Under the pieces are notes generated by a model. It saw only the letters and a list, made by a program, of their open reading frames with translations. It did no database searches and was not told the DNA's origin. Position numbers and translations under genes: made by a program. Below, in pieces: positions 26,126-33,855 of a DNA stretch of 64,000 bases. Every line of letters starts with the position of its first letter. The first letter of the stretch is position 1. The DNA is from JAKSSM01 sp045629065 (GTDB taxonomy: Bacteria; Bacillota; Clostridia; Peptostreptococcales; Anaerovoracaceae): contig JAZQQK010000034.1 in assembly GCA_045629065.1 (NCBI GenBank), positions 1-64,000 of the forward strand, in the 5' to 3' direction.

Positions 26126-26831
26126 ATTAACTGAAAGATTACAAAAAATAGCTGATGAAATAGTAAAGGGTGAAAGCGTTGCCGACATCGGTACCGACCA
26201 TGGATATTTACCTATATATCTTTATGAGGAAGGCATATCCGAAAAGGTAATTTTGGCAGATGTTAGCAAGGGTTCGCTCGAGAAGGCGCAAGCGAATTGC
26301 GAAAAAACACATCCTGAGGCAAAGTTTGATTTAAGACTTGGTGATGGACTAAAAGTGCTGGCCGAAGCCGAGGTCGACACCGTCGTTATCGCAGGTATGG
26401 GCGGCTTGCTCATGACTGAAATATTAGGATATGATACTAAAAAATCACATTCCTTTAAGAAGTTTATTTTGCAACCGAGAAACCATGTGGGTGAACTTAG
26501 ATTTTGGCTTTCAGAAAACGGCTTTACTATTGTAAATGAGCAGTTAGTAAAAGAAACTCGCTTTTTCTGTGAAATACTCACAGTAGTCAATGGAACCCCA
26601 GAAATCGACGTAGAACGCCTAAAAGCTGATCCTAGCTCAATTATGTGGGAAGTGTCAGAAACTCTCTTAGAATTCAAGCCAGAGCTTCTAAAGCCCTATA
26701 TAGATAGGAAGATTGCTAAAGAGAAAGTTATTTTGGCAAGACAGCTCAGTGCAACGCATATAGATGATAAAAAAGTTGCCACACAGAAGGACAGAATAAA
26801 ATATCTAGAATCGTTAGGTGACAGAATATGA
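26118..26831 (+). CDS. trmK: tRNA (adenine22-N1)-methyltransferase
   Basis: A 237-residue COG2384 protein. The AdoMet-binding motif [15 protein letters not shown] (near 21-35) and the [15 protein letters not shown] motif (near 91-105) are diagnostic of TrmK. It methylates N1 of A22 in tRNA. The start is a TTG at 26118 that overlaps the rpoD end; no better in-frame ATG is near. The rpoD-trmK-nif3 order is conserved in Bacillota. Confidence 0.92.
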   Translation: MNKLTERLQKIADEIVKGESVADIGTDHGYLPIYLYEEGISEKVILADVSKGSLEKAQANCEKTHPEAKFDLRLGDGLKVLAEAEVDTVVIAGMGGLLMTEILGYDTKKSHSFKKFILQPRNHVGELRFWLSENGFTIVNEQLVKETRFFCEILTVVNGTPEIDVERLKADPSSIMWEVSETLLEFKPELLKPYIDRKIAKEKVILARQLSATHIDDKKVATQKDRIKYLESLGDRI

Positions 26832-27595
26832 AGATTGAAAAACTAGCTAATTTAATAGAAGAATTCGCACCACTCAGTTTGCAAGAAGAGTGGGACAATT
26901 CCGGCTTCCAGATTAAAGCAAAATCTGAAGTAAGTCGCGTGCTAGTAGCACTTGAACTCACTTCTCAGGTTATCGACGAGGCCATCGAACAAAAGTGTGA
27001 TATGATTTTGACACACCATCCATTGTTCTTTGAAGGAATTAAGCTCATCGATTATGGCACCGTTAAAGGCGGTTTCATCAATAGATTAATCGACGAAGAT
27101 ATCAGCGTTTATTCATCGCACACACCATTCGACATTTGCGATGGTGGAAACAATGATTACATCGGCAAACTTATAGGCGCCAAGGACATCATGTTTATTC
27201 CAGGCGATGAGGATAAGATTTGTAGAATGAGCTGGGTAGATTCTGCTAAGATGAATGATTTCATTGATCTTTTAGCAGATAAGCTCCAGATGGATAAGAA
27301 ATACTTCAATTTTACAGGAGATATTAACGCTACAGTGAATAAGGTTGGCTGGTGCACAGGTGCAGGTTCAGAGTTTATTACTCTTGCAAAGGCTGCCGGC
27401 TGCGATACATTTATCACTGGAGATTTAAAATATCATCAGGCTATTGAAGCCAAAGAATTAGGACTTAATGTTATCGACTGCGGCCATTATGGTACAGAGC
27501 ATATTTTCATAGAGAATATGGCTGACAAACTAAAAGGCGCAGACATCGAAATTATTAAGTCAAAAGTGGATGCAAATCCATTCAACTTGTTTTAA
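26828..27595 (+). CDS. Nif3-like dinuclear metal centre protein
   Basis: A 255-residue protein of the Nif3/YqfO family. Metal-ligand motifs are seen in LTHHPLFFEGIK, SSHTPFD near the middle, and CGHYGTEHIF near the end. Members form hexameric rings with a two-metal site; a GTP cyclohydrolase-like or regulatory role has been proposed but is not firm. Many Bacillota homologues carry an inserted PII-like domain; here a single middle segment is present. It overlaps trmK by four bases (ATGA). Confidence 0.9.
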   Translation: MKIEKLANLIEEFAPLSLQEEWDNSGFQIKAKSEVSRVLVALELTSQVIDEAIEQKCDMILTHHPLFFEGIKLIDYGTVKGGFINRLIDEDISVYSSHTPFDICDGGNNDYIGKLIGAKDIMFIPGDEDKICRMSWVDSAKMNDFIDLLADKLQMDKKYFNFTGDINATVNKVGWCTGAGSEFITLAKAAGCDTFITGDLKYHQAIEAKELGLNVIDCGHYGTEHIFIENMADKLKGADIEIIKSKVDANPFNLF

Positions 27596-27602
27596 TATTT
27601 TT

Positions 27603-27936
27603 GGGTAAAGCAGACAATCGCGCGTTTATCGTGAGGAAAGTCCGGGCTCCACAGGGCGAGGATGCCAGATAACGTCTGGCGTGGGTAACCATAGGGAAAG
27701 TGCAACAGAAACATACCGCCGAAACAGTTAGGCTGTGGTAAGGGCGAAATGGTGAGGTAAGAGCTCACCGGGGTTGTGGAGACACAACTGCCGTGTAAAC
27801 CCCATTCGGAGCAAGACCAAAGTGGATAAGGCTGGCTGCCCGTCAGCCCCAGATGGTAGGTCGCTAGAGCTTGGTGGCGACATCAAGTCGAGAAAGATGA
27901 TTGTCTAATACAGAACCCGGCTTACAGCTTTGCCCC
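27603..27936 (+). ncRNA. rnpB: RNase P RNA (class A)
   Basis: The universal core is present: GAGGAAAGTCCGGGCTCC near the 5' end and CAGAACCCGGCTTACAGC near the 3' end. The ends pair as P1 (GGGTAAAGC with GCTTTGCCC, one G-U). Interior GAAAGTGCAACAGAAA and GGTAAGAGCTCACCGG also fit. It is the catalytic RNA that matures tRNA 5' ends. The form looks like class A rather than the Bacillus class B. It lies directly after the nif3 gene and before a strong terminator. Confidence 0.93.
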
Positions 27937-27945
27937 TTGAAAGCT

Positions 27946-27973
27946 AAAACCCCTTGTATTGCAAGGGGTTTTG
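27946..27973 (+). terminator. Rho-independent terminator after rnpB
   Basis: AAAACCCCTTG (27946-27956) and CAAGGGGTTTT (27962-27972) form an 11-bp perfect stem. Confidence 0.9.
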
Positions 27974-28009
27974 TTGTATAAAATTTTAGAATTTTCTTCA
28001 AAAATTTTG

Positions 28010-28039
28010 TTGCGCAGATATTTTGAAATATGATATATT
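28010..28039 (+). promoter_or_regulatory. candidate promoter of the secreted-protein genes
   Basis: TTGCGC (28010-28015), an 18-bp spacer and TATATT (28034-28039), giving a leader of about 90 nt. Confidence 0.4.
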
Positions 28040-28061
28040 TTTCTTAATGATAAGTTTATTT

Positions 28062-28110
28062 TGCTCGCTCAGTTCGACCTTAATGCATTTTGCGCGAGCA
28101 TTTGTTTTTT
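28062..28110 (+). promoter_or_regulatory. leader hairpin with T tract, possible attenuator
   Basis: TGCTCGC (28062-28068) pairs with GCGAGCA (28094-28100) around a 25-nt loop and is followed by TTTGTTTTTT. It lies between the predicted promoter and the ATG of the secreted protein, so it could be an attenuator. I recognise no riboswitch class. Confidence 0.4.
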
Positions 28111-28136
28111 ATTACAAAAAAGGATGGTAAAAATTT

Positions 28137-30779
28137 ATGAAAAAGTTTATTGCAGTTATTATGTCAGTCTTACTGATATTGGTTGCATTCCCAATGTCAG
28201 TAGTGGCGTTGGATGGGCAACCAACTGAGCCAGGACCAGAACCAAGTTCTGACTACCAATTTCGTTTGCAGTATTCTGTGTATACGCAAAATGCTTCTGC
28301 TTCGAATGTTACGGTTATTGTTAATGAAGATAAAAAGCCAACTAATTCTCTAATTGACTTTGAAAAGGATAAAAAAATTGAATTCAAAATCCATTCGGAT
28401 TTAGGTTATACACCTAGAGTCCTTATCGTTATGGATAATGGAGACGATTTTGATAGTTGGGATAGCTATGCCCTAGACGATTCGAAAAAAGTTGTCCTAA
28501 GGGAAGACAATAATGATTATTCTTTTAGTTTTACACCATCGGCTCAAAAGTTTTTTGATGTAATAATCGACATTGATCCTGAAACTCACTATTGGGTTGG
28601 TTGTGAGTATTTCATTGGAAGCGAAACTAATGTGACAGGTTCTGTTAAAGTTAACGGAACAGCAGTTGAAAAAGAATCAATACATCCTGCTACGGATACT
28701 TCTATAGAATTCACTTTACACTCTGATATATTTAAGCCATGGGTTACAATTGAAGTTTTTGATAATGTCCATACATATTATGATTCAAAAGATTCTAATA
28801 ATGAGAGCAAAATTGTAATTGAAGATAAAGGAAATGGCGATTATTCATTTAGTTTTACGCCACCAGCTCAAACATATTTTGATGTTTATATAGATGCAGA
28901 TCCAGACTACGCTTTAGTTGTAAAGTACAATAAACAAGGTGAAGGTGAAGCAATTGCTTCCGTAACAAATAGTGGAACTTTAATTAATCCGGAAGGAATT
29001 ATTCAATTTGCTTCGGGAACTGAAATTACTTTAGACTTGCATTCTTATTGCGACACAAAGCCACTTGTTCAAATTGAAATTTTTGATGGAACACCAGAAA
29101 ACGAGACGCCCGTAATTAACAATTCATTTTGGGACTCACAATCTGATAGCAATCCTAACCAACACAATATTTTAGAGCCATCTATCTCAGAACAAGGGGA
29201 TAGAAATTATCAACTAAAATTTACGCCTAATGTTCAGAATTCTATAATGGTTCATGTATATTGGAATGAAGACGAGTTAAATATAGATAATCCTGGACAA
29301 GATACTCCAACGCTGCCTGCTGAGGAAGCTGCAAAAGCAGTAGAAGCTGATAGATATGCATATAGCGAGGGCACTGATGGCAAACTTGATTTCCAGACTA
29401 AGTTAGCCGTTGAAATATTCTATGAAAGCTTTGCAGGCGATAGACCTTACCATGGTTATTTTGCAAGCTATACAGATGTGTATTATGCTATAGATATGAG
29501 TAGCACTGCAACTGATACAGATACCGAAATTCCTAGCTTGTCTTACTATACTTGTAAACTCAATATACCTGCAAAAGGTGATTTTGAAGCTAGTACAGCT
29601 GAATTCAAGGCATATGTTTTAGCTTCAGACACAAACTTTGTAGTTTATGGTGAAAAAGCTGACGGAACTAAGACTTACAAAGTATTAGATGCTGCTGGCA
29701 TTACTTTCGACGAGGAAGTTCCTTGCGAACTTGGCTTCAAACAAGACAGCAATGAAGATCCAAGAGATTATGTAGATGTGTTTGGCAATGGTGTTTGTCA
29801 GATTGGCGGCATTCAGACATCATCATTAGATATCAAAGGATATCATATTACACAAGAACACTCACATTTCTGTGACAATGAGTTTATAAACAATACTCGT
29901 GATGATTTTTCTGATGACTTAATTACTCAGCTTTCGTTCAAACTGGTTGTATACCAAGAAGGCAAAGATGTTATAAAAGTCGAGGCTCAAAATAGCGCAG
30001 CCGCATGGAATTTTGCGGATTTCAGCGGAGGTTTATCAGGAACAGAAGATGACCATGGCTTTGCACAAATATTCTTTGGAAATGATTGCTTTAGCATTCC
30101 AAAACATTCTTTAAGTGGTGATGTAATTACAAATATAGAATTGGTTTATCCTGAAAGAGCTGCAACAATTTCTACAGATACGAATGGCGATTTTACTGTA
30201 AACATCAATTCAAAGTATTACAATTTCATGTCTTTCAAAGTTACATATGATGGTGGAACTGTAGGTTATATCGATGTTGAACTTGTTGGCATACAGTTAA
30301 CTAGACATGACCTTCCAGATAACGAAGCAATATATCAATATCACGGAACAGACCATTGTACTAGTTATACAAACATTGGAGAAAGCGACATAAATTATAT
30401 TGCAACTTTCTACTACGATAATAATGCTACTCTTAATAATGATGGAACAGCTAGCGAACCGCTAAATGGTTTTGAAAAAGTTGATCTAATTGTTACTGTC
30501 ACTAAGAAAGACGGAAAGAAGATTGTAAATACTATTCCTAATGCTAATGCAATTACACAGAATGGAATTGTACATAATGACTTCTGGGGAAATCAAAAAG
30601 CAGGTTTGGCTAGCCAAGGCAATCGTCATTACTATGATGATTTCTTAGTTTGGTCAGGCACGCAGGCTGAATGGGATAAGTTAGCACAAATAGAAGTCAA
30701 TGCTGTTAAGCATTCAGACGATACAACATTCGGTGGTTCAATGCTCGGCTCGGGTGCCGGCGTTGGTGTTCAAATGTAG
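28137..30779 (+). CDS. large secreted protein with three tandem repeats
   Basis: An 880-residue protein with a clear signal peptide (MKKFIAVIMSVLLILVAFPMS, cleavage near VVA) and a short Pro/Glu linker (PTEPGPEP). Residues of about 40-148, 149-257 and 258-380 are three diverged copies of one beta-rich module. Each carries an EF-x-(I/L)HSD-like or LDLHS strand, a V-x-(I)-x-(V/I)-x-D strand and the signature YSFSFTPSAQ, YSFSFTPPAQ or YQLKFTPNVQ. The rest (about 400-880) is a large unrecognised extracellular part. No LPxTG, S-layer homology or C-terminal membrane anchor is visible, so it may be released or held by other means. It is followed after 22 bp by another secreted protein gene and probably cotranscribed. 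Function unknown; adhesion or glycan binding is only a guess. Confidence 0.75.
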   Translation: MKKFIAVIMSVLLILVAFPMSVVALDGQPTEPGPEPSSDYQFRLQYSVYTQNASASNVTVIVNEDKKPTNSLIDFEKDKKIEFKIHSDLGYTPRVLIVMDNGDDFDSWDSYALDDSKKVVLREDNNDYSFSFTPSAQKFFDVIIDIDPETHYWVGCEYFIGSETNVTGSVKVNGTAVEKESIHPATDTSIEFTLHSDIFKPWVTIEVFDNVHTYYDSKDSNNESKIVIEDKGNGDYSFSFTPPAQTYFDVYIDADPDYALVVKYNKQGEGEAIASVTNSGTLINPEGIIQFASGTEITLDLHSYCDTKPLVQIEIFDGTPENETPVINNSFWDSQSDSNPNQHNILEPSISEQGDRNYQLKFTPNVQNSIMVHVYWNEDELNIDNPGQDTPTLPAEEAAKAVEADRYAYSEGTDGKLDFQTKLAVEIFYESFAGDRPYHGYFASYTDVYYAIDMSSTATDTDTEIPSLSYYTCKLNIPAKGDFEASTAEFKAYVLASDTNFVVYGEKADGTKTYKVLDAAGITFDEEVPCELGFKQDSNEDPRDYVDVFGNGVCQIGGIQTSSLDIKGYHITQEHSHFCDNEFINNTRDDFSDDLITQLSFKLVVYQEGKDVIKVEAQNSAAAWNFADFSGGLSGTEDDHGFAQIFFGNDCFSIPKHSLSGDVITNIELVYPERAATISTDTNGDFTVNINSKYYNFMSFKVTYDGGTVGYIDVELVGIQLTRHDLPDNEAIYQYHGTDHCTSYTNIGESDINYIATFYYDNNATLNNDGTASEPLNGFEKVDLIVTVTKKDGKKIVNTIPNANAITQNGIVHNDFWGNQKAGLASQGNRHYYDDFLVWSGTQAEWDKLAQIEVNAVKHSDDTTFGGSMLGSGAGVGVQM

Positions 30780-30801
30780 TTAGAGCGAAAGGAGAAAAGA
30801 A

Positions 30802-31572
30802 ATGAAAAAAATATTATTAGTTTTCTTAACAATAACTTTAGCATTTTGCTTTACTACAACTGCTGGCTTTGCTGTTACAAACGGAGATGTTGAAACACTT
30901 GTGATATCTGATTATAACATTTCAGAAGTAGATGTTTCTGGAAACACAGAAGATGGTGTATATGCTGTTACAGTTCAAATCGTGAAAGATTCAACTATTG
31001 TTGCTAGTGAAAGCTTTGAAGTTAATGATAGTCAAGAATTCACAGGCACTTTCAATGGCCTTTCATTAGCGTATAGCACAACTTACACAGTTCGCGCTGC
31101 AAACTACGTAGGAGGCACATGGGAGACAACAACTTTCACTACTGAAGCAGAGCCGTACATTCCACCTTATATTCCTCCATACAATCCTAGTACTACAACA
31201 CCAACTCTTATGACTGATGCAATGGTTCAGGAACTCGTTAAGAACTTCACAGTTACTACTCGTACTGAGAACCAGACTCGTGGAATTAAGGTTTATGTGA
31301 ACGATATTGAAGGCTTACAGCAGATCAAGGATGCTGGATATACTGTAGTTTATGATTTCTACAATGTTTGCCAGAGAGCAGTTCCAAAGAACACTCAATA
31401 CAAGCTTACAAAGGTTAAGGACAAGAGCGAAGCTTGGTACCTTAACACTGCAGCAAAGAAGGGCAACAAATATTACTACAAAGCCGTTCTTAAAGTAAAG
31501 AACGCAGAAGGTGAAGTAATAGCCAAGACTACGCTCGAACAGGGCAAGTACGGTTGTAGAACAAGAAAATAA
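30802..31572 (+). CDS. secreted protein with Fn3-like and unknown C-terminal domain
   Basis: A 256-residue protein with a signal peptide (MKKILLVFLTITLAFCFTTTAGFA). Residues of about 30-115 look like a fibronectin-type beta sandwich (LVISDYNISEVDVSGNTEDG to TYTVRAANYVGGTWETTTFTT). A proline/tyrosine linker (PYIPPYIPPYNP) leads to a basic C-terminal domain with VYVNDIEGLQQIKDAGY and a lysine-rich tail. I recognise no enzyme motif or anchor. AAAGGAG precedes the ATG, the spacing is 22 bp from the larger secreted protein, and a terminator follows, so the pair looks like one unit. Confidence 0.7.
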   Translation: MKKILLVFLTITLAFCFTTTAGFAVTNGDVETLVISDYNISEVDVSGNTEDGVYAVTVQIVKDSTIVASESFEVNDSQEFTGTFNGLSLAYSTTYTVRAANYVGGTWETTTFTTEAEPYIPPYIPPYNPSTTTPTLMTDAMVQELVKNFTVTTRTENQTRGIKVYVNDIEGLQQIKDAGYTVVYDFYNVCQRAVPKNTQYKLTKVKDKSEAWYLNTAAKKGNKYYYKAVLKVKNAEGEVIAKTTLEQGKYGCRTRK

Positions 31573-31600
31573 CTAAAATCTTACATAATGCAGGATGCAT

Positions 31601-31626
31601 AAAGCCCTTGGAAACGAGGGCTTTTT
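31601..31626 (+). terminator. Rho-independent terminator after the secreted-protein genes
   Basis: AAAGCCCT (31601-31608) and AGGGCTTT (31617-31624) with a following TTT run. Confidence 0.85.
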
Positions 31627-31665
31627 GTGTTAAACTAATTTTGTTAATTATTTTATAAAAAATGC

Positions 31666-31694
31666 TTGACCTCGCGAACAAATTGTTATAATAT
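31666..31694 (+). promoter_or_regulatory. recA promoter
   Basis: TTGACC (31666-31671), a 17-bp spacer and TAATAT (31689-31694). A TATAAT two bases earlier would give a 15-bp spacer. Confidence 0.65.
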
Positions 31695-31707
31695 AAGAAC
31701 AAGAAAA

Positions 31708-31719
31708 GAACAAATGTTC
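31708..31719. promoter_or_regulatory. LexA (SOS) box at recA
   Basis: GAACAAATGTTC is a perfect GAAC-N4-GTTC palindrome, the Bacillota SOS consensus. It lies just after the promoter -10, over the expected transcript start, and before the ribosome site. Confidence 0.88.
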
Positions 31720-31738
31720 TACATTGGAGGGACAGATT

Positions 31739-32845
31739 ATGAAAGAAACAATCAGTGAAAAGGATAAAGCTCTAGAAGCGGCAATGGCCCAGATTCAAAA
31801 GCAATTTGGAACTGGATCCATTATGAAACTCGGCGATGACATTCACATGAATGTCGATGCGATTTCTACTGGTTCTATCAGCTTAGATATAGCCACAGGT
31901 ATCGGCGGTGTACCACGCGGAAGAATCATCGAAGTATTCGGACCCGAATCTTCTGGTAAAACTACACTTGCACTTCATGTTATTGCAGAAGCACAAAAGA
32001 ACGGTGGCAAGTGCGCTTTCATCGATGCTGAGCACGCTTTAGATCCTATTTATGCTAAGAACTTAGGGGTTAATGTAGCAGAACTTCTCGTTTCACAGCC
32101 GGACACTGGTGAACAAGCATTAGAAATTTGTGATATGCTCGCTAGATCAGGAGCTCTCGACGTTATCGTTATCGACTCCGTAGCAGCTTTAGTACCACGT
32201 GCAGAAATCCAAGGGGAAATGGGAGATTCTCACGTAGGCTTACAAGCCAGACTCATGTCACAAGCCTTACGTAAGATTACAGGAACAGTTAATAAATCCA
32301 ATACATGTGTTATCTTTATCAACCAACTCCGTGAAAAGGTTGGTATTATGTTCGGCAATCCAGAAGTTACAACTGGTGGTAGAGCGCTCAAGTTCTATTC
32401 ATCAATGAGACTTGATGTTAGAAGAGTTGAATCTCTAAAGGTCGGCGACAATGTAGTAGGTAACCGTACAAGAGTTAAGATTGTAAAGAATAAGGTTGCT
32501 CCACCATTCAAGCAAGCTGAATTCGATATTATGTATGGCGAAGGCATCTCAAAAGCCGGAGATTTACTTGATTCCGCTGTAGATGCAGACATCATCAAAA
32601 AGACCGGTTCTTGGTACAGCTTTGAAGGCGAGAGAATCGGCCAAGGCAGAGAATCTGTCAAGGAATATCTCAAACAACACCAAGATGTAATGGACAAGGT
32701 AGAAGGATTACTCCTAGATGCTTTAAAGAGCGATGCTGTAGAGCCAAACGAAGCTGACAAGCGTCCAGAAATCCCTGAATCTGAGATCTCTGAGATAATG
32801 GATATGTTTGTAGATGAAGACGGCGTTGTAATCGACGACAAGTAA
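31739..32845 (+). CDS. recA: recombinase RecA
   Basis: A 368-residue RecA. The Walker [10 protein letters not shown], the [14 protein letters not shown] strand and loop 1, and the loop 2 region [27 protein letters not shown] are all intact. RecA forms filaments on single-stranded DNA, drives strand exchange and triggers LexA self-cleavage. The ATG at 31739 follows TTGGAGGGACAGATT; an in-frame TTG at 31724 lies in the ribosome site. A perfect LexA box sits in the promoter region. It is a single-gene unit ended by a hairpin that overlaps the rplU promoter. Confidence 0.98.
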   Translation: MKETISEKDKALEAAMAQIQKQFGTGSIMKLGDDIHMNVDAISTGSISLDIATGIGGVPRGRIIEVFGPESSGKTTLALHVIAEAQKNGGKCAFIDAEHALDPIYAKNLGVNVAELLVSQPDTGEQALEICDMLARSGALDVIVIDSVAALVPRAEIQGEMGDSHVGLQARLMSQALRKITGTVNKSNTCVIFINQLREKVGIMFGNPEVTTGGRALKFYSSMRLDVRRVESLKVGDNVVGNRTRVKIVKNKVAPPFKQAEFDIMYGEGISKAGDLLDSAVDADIIKKTGSWYSFEGERIGQGRESVKEYLKQHQDVMDKVEGLLLDALKSDAVEPNEADKRPEIPESEISEIMDMFVDEDGVVIDDK

Positions 32846-32863
32846 AAAGATAAAAAATACTAG

Positions 32864-32902
32864 AAAGTCAAGGAATTTCAACGATTTTCCTTGACTTTTT
32901 TA
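32864..32902 (+). terminator. Rho-independent terminator after recA
   Basis: AAAGTCAAGGAA (32864-32875) and TTCCTTGACTTT (32887-32898) form a 12-bp perfect stem followed by TTTT. The 3' arm contains the TTGACT -35 hexamer of the rplU promoter. Confidence 0.9.
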
Positions 32903-32919
32903 TATTTATTTGCTACAAT
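32891..32919 (+). promoter_or_regulatory. rplU promoter overlapping the recA terminator
   Basis: TTGACT (32891-32896) lies within the terminator 3' arm. A 17-bp spacer leads to TACAAT (32914-32919). Confidence 0.7.
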
Positions 32920-32925
32920 ACACGA

Positions 32926-33003
32926 GTTGAGCCGCGCATGAAAGGCAACTAAGCCCAATTTTAATCGTATTGGCGCCTCATTTGGCGAGACTGGATAGAG
33001 GAG
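32926..33003 (+). promoter_or_regulatory. structured rplU leader, candidate L21 leader RNA
   Basis: The leader contains adjacent small stems: CCAAT with ATTGG, and CGCC with GGCG. Bacillota rplU messages often carry an autoregulatory L21 leader, and this stretch is in the right place. I cannot confirm a covariance-model match by eye. Confidence 0.4.
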
Positions 33004-33015
33004 GAAAAAAATATT

Positions 33016-33525
33016 ATGTACGCAGTTATTGAAACTGGTGGAAAGCAGTACAGAGTTCAAAAAGGTGATGTTATCTCCGTTGAAAAGCTCGATGTAGCAG
33101 TTGGTAAAAAAGTAACATTTGACCATGTTCTCGTACTCGGAGAAGGTAAGGATGTAAAAATTGGTACACCTTACGTAGGAACAGCCGTAGAAGGCAAAGT
33201 AGTTGAAGTTGGCAAGGGTGAAAAGGTAATCGTTTTCAAGTACAAGGCTAAGAAAGACTACAGAAAGAAACAAGGACACAGACAACCATTCACAAAGGTT
33301 GAAATCACAAGCTTAGGCGTTGAAGCTAAGGCTGAAGCTCCAAAGAAAGAAGCAGCTCCAAAGAAGGAAGCAGCACCTAAGGCTGAAAAGAAGGCTGACG
33401 TTAAGGTTAGCGCTTCAATGAAGAAAGATGAACTTATTGCTTTTGCAAAGGCTAACAAGATCGCTGTTGATGAAAAGGCTACTAAGGCTGTAATTCTCGA
33501 AGCAATCGAAGCCGCTTTAAAGTAA
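33016..33525 (+). CDS. rplU: 50S ribosomal protein L21 with long C-terminal extension
   Basis: A 169-residue protein, about 65 residues longer than usual. Residues 1-103 are a complete L21 ([14 protein letters not shown] to RQPFTKVEI). Residues of about 104-134 are a Lys/Ala/Pro linker with repeated PKKEAA units. Residues of about 135-169 (starting [16 protein letters not shown]) look like a small helical SAP- or Rho-N-like nucleic-acid-binding motif. L21 binds 23S rRNA in the large subunit; the tail could add RNA contacts, which is inference. AGGAGG precedes the ATG. The usual prp gene does not follow; rpmA is only 23 bp away. Confidence 0.93.
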   Translation: MYAVIETGGKQYRVQKGDVISVEKLDVAVGKKVTFDHVLVLGEGKDVKIGTPYVGTAVEGKVVEVGKGEKVIVFKYKAKKDYRKKQGHRQPFTKVEITSLGVEAKAEAPKKEAAPKKEAAPKAEKKADVKVSASMKKDELIAFAKANKIAVDEKATKAVILEAIEAALK

Positions 33526-33548
33526 TTGATAGATAGGAGGATACACTA

Positions 33549-33809
33549 ATGGCAAGTAAAAAAGGTGTAGGTAGCTCTAAGAACGGTAGAGACTCCGAGT
33601 CCAAGAGATTAGGACTTAAAGCTGGCGACGGTGAATTCGTTACTGCTGGCTCAATCATCGTTAGACAAAGAGGAACAAAGTTCCACCCAGGTAACAATGT
33701 TGGTATCGGTGGTGATGACACATTGTTCGCAATGATCGATGGATCAGTTAAGTTTGAAAGAAAAGATAAGACTAGAAAGCAAGTTTCAGTTTATCCAAAG
33801 GAAGCTTAA
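33549..33809 (+). CDS. rpmA: 50S ribosomal protein L27
   Basis: An 86-residue L27 beginning [22 protein letters not shown]. Most Bacillota L27 proteins have about nine extra N-terminal residues (LKLDLQFFA-like) removed by the cysteine protease Prp. Here the protein starts directly at the mature MASKKG end and no prp gene lies between rplU and rpmA. TAGGAGG precedes the ATG. L27 reaches the peptidyl transferase centre through this N-terminus. Confidence 0.96.
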   Translation: MASKKGVGSSKNGRDSESKRLGLKAGDGEFVTAGSIIVRQRGTKFHPGNNVGIGGDDTLFAMIDGSVKFERKDKTRKQVSVYPKEA

Positions 33810-33816
33810 TTAGAGT

Positions 33817-33845
33817 GCCCTGGGTGTATGCCCAGGGCTTTTTTT
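33817..33845 (+). terminator. Rho-independent terminator between rpmA and obgE
   Basis: GCCCTGGG (33817-33824) and CCCAGGGC (33831-33838), followed by seven T. The obgE ATG is only 10 bp after the T run, so obgE relies on read-through or a promoter not seen here. Confidence 0.88.
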
Positions 33846-33855
33846 CAGGTGAAAT

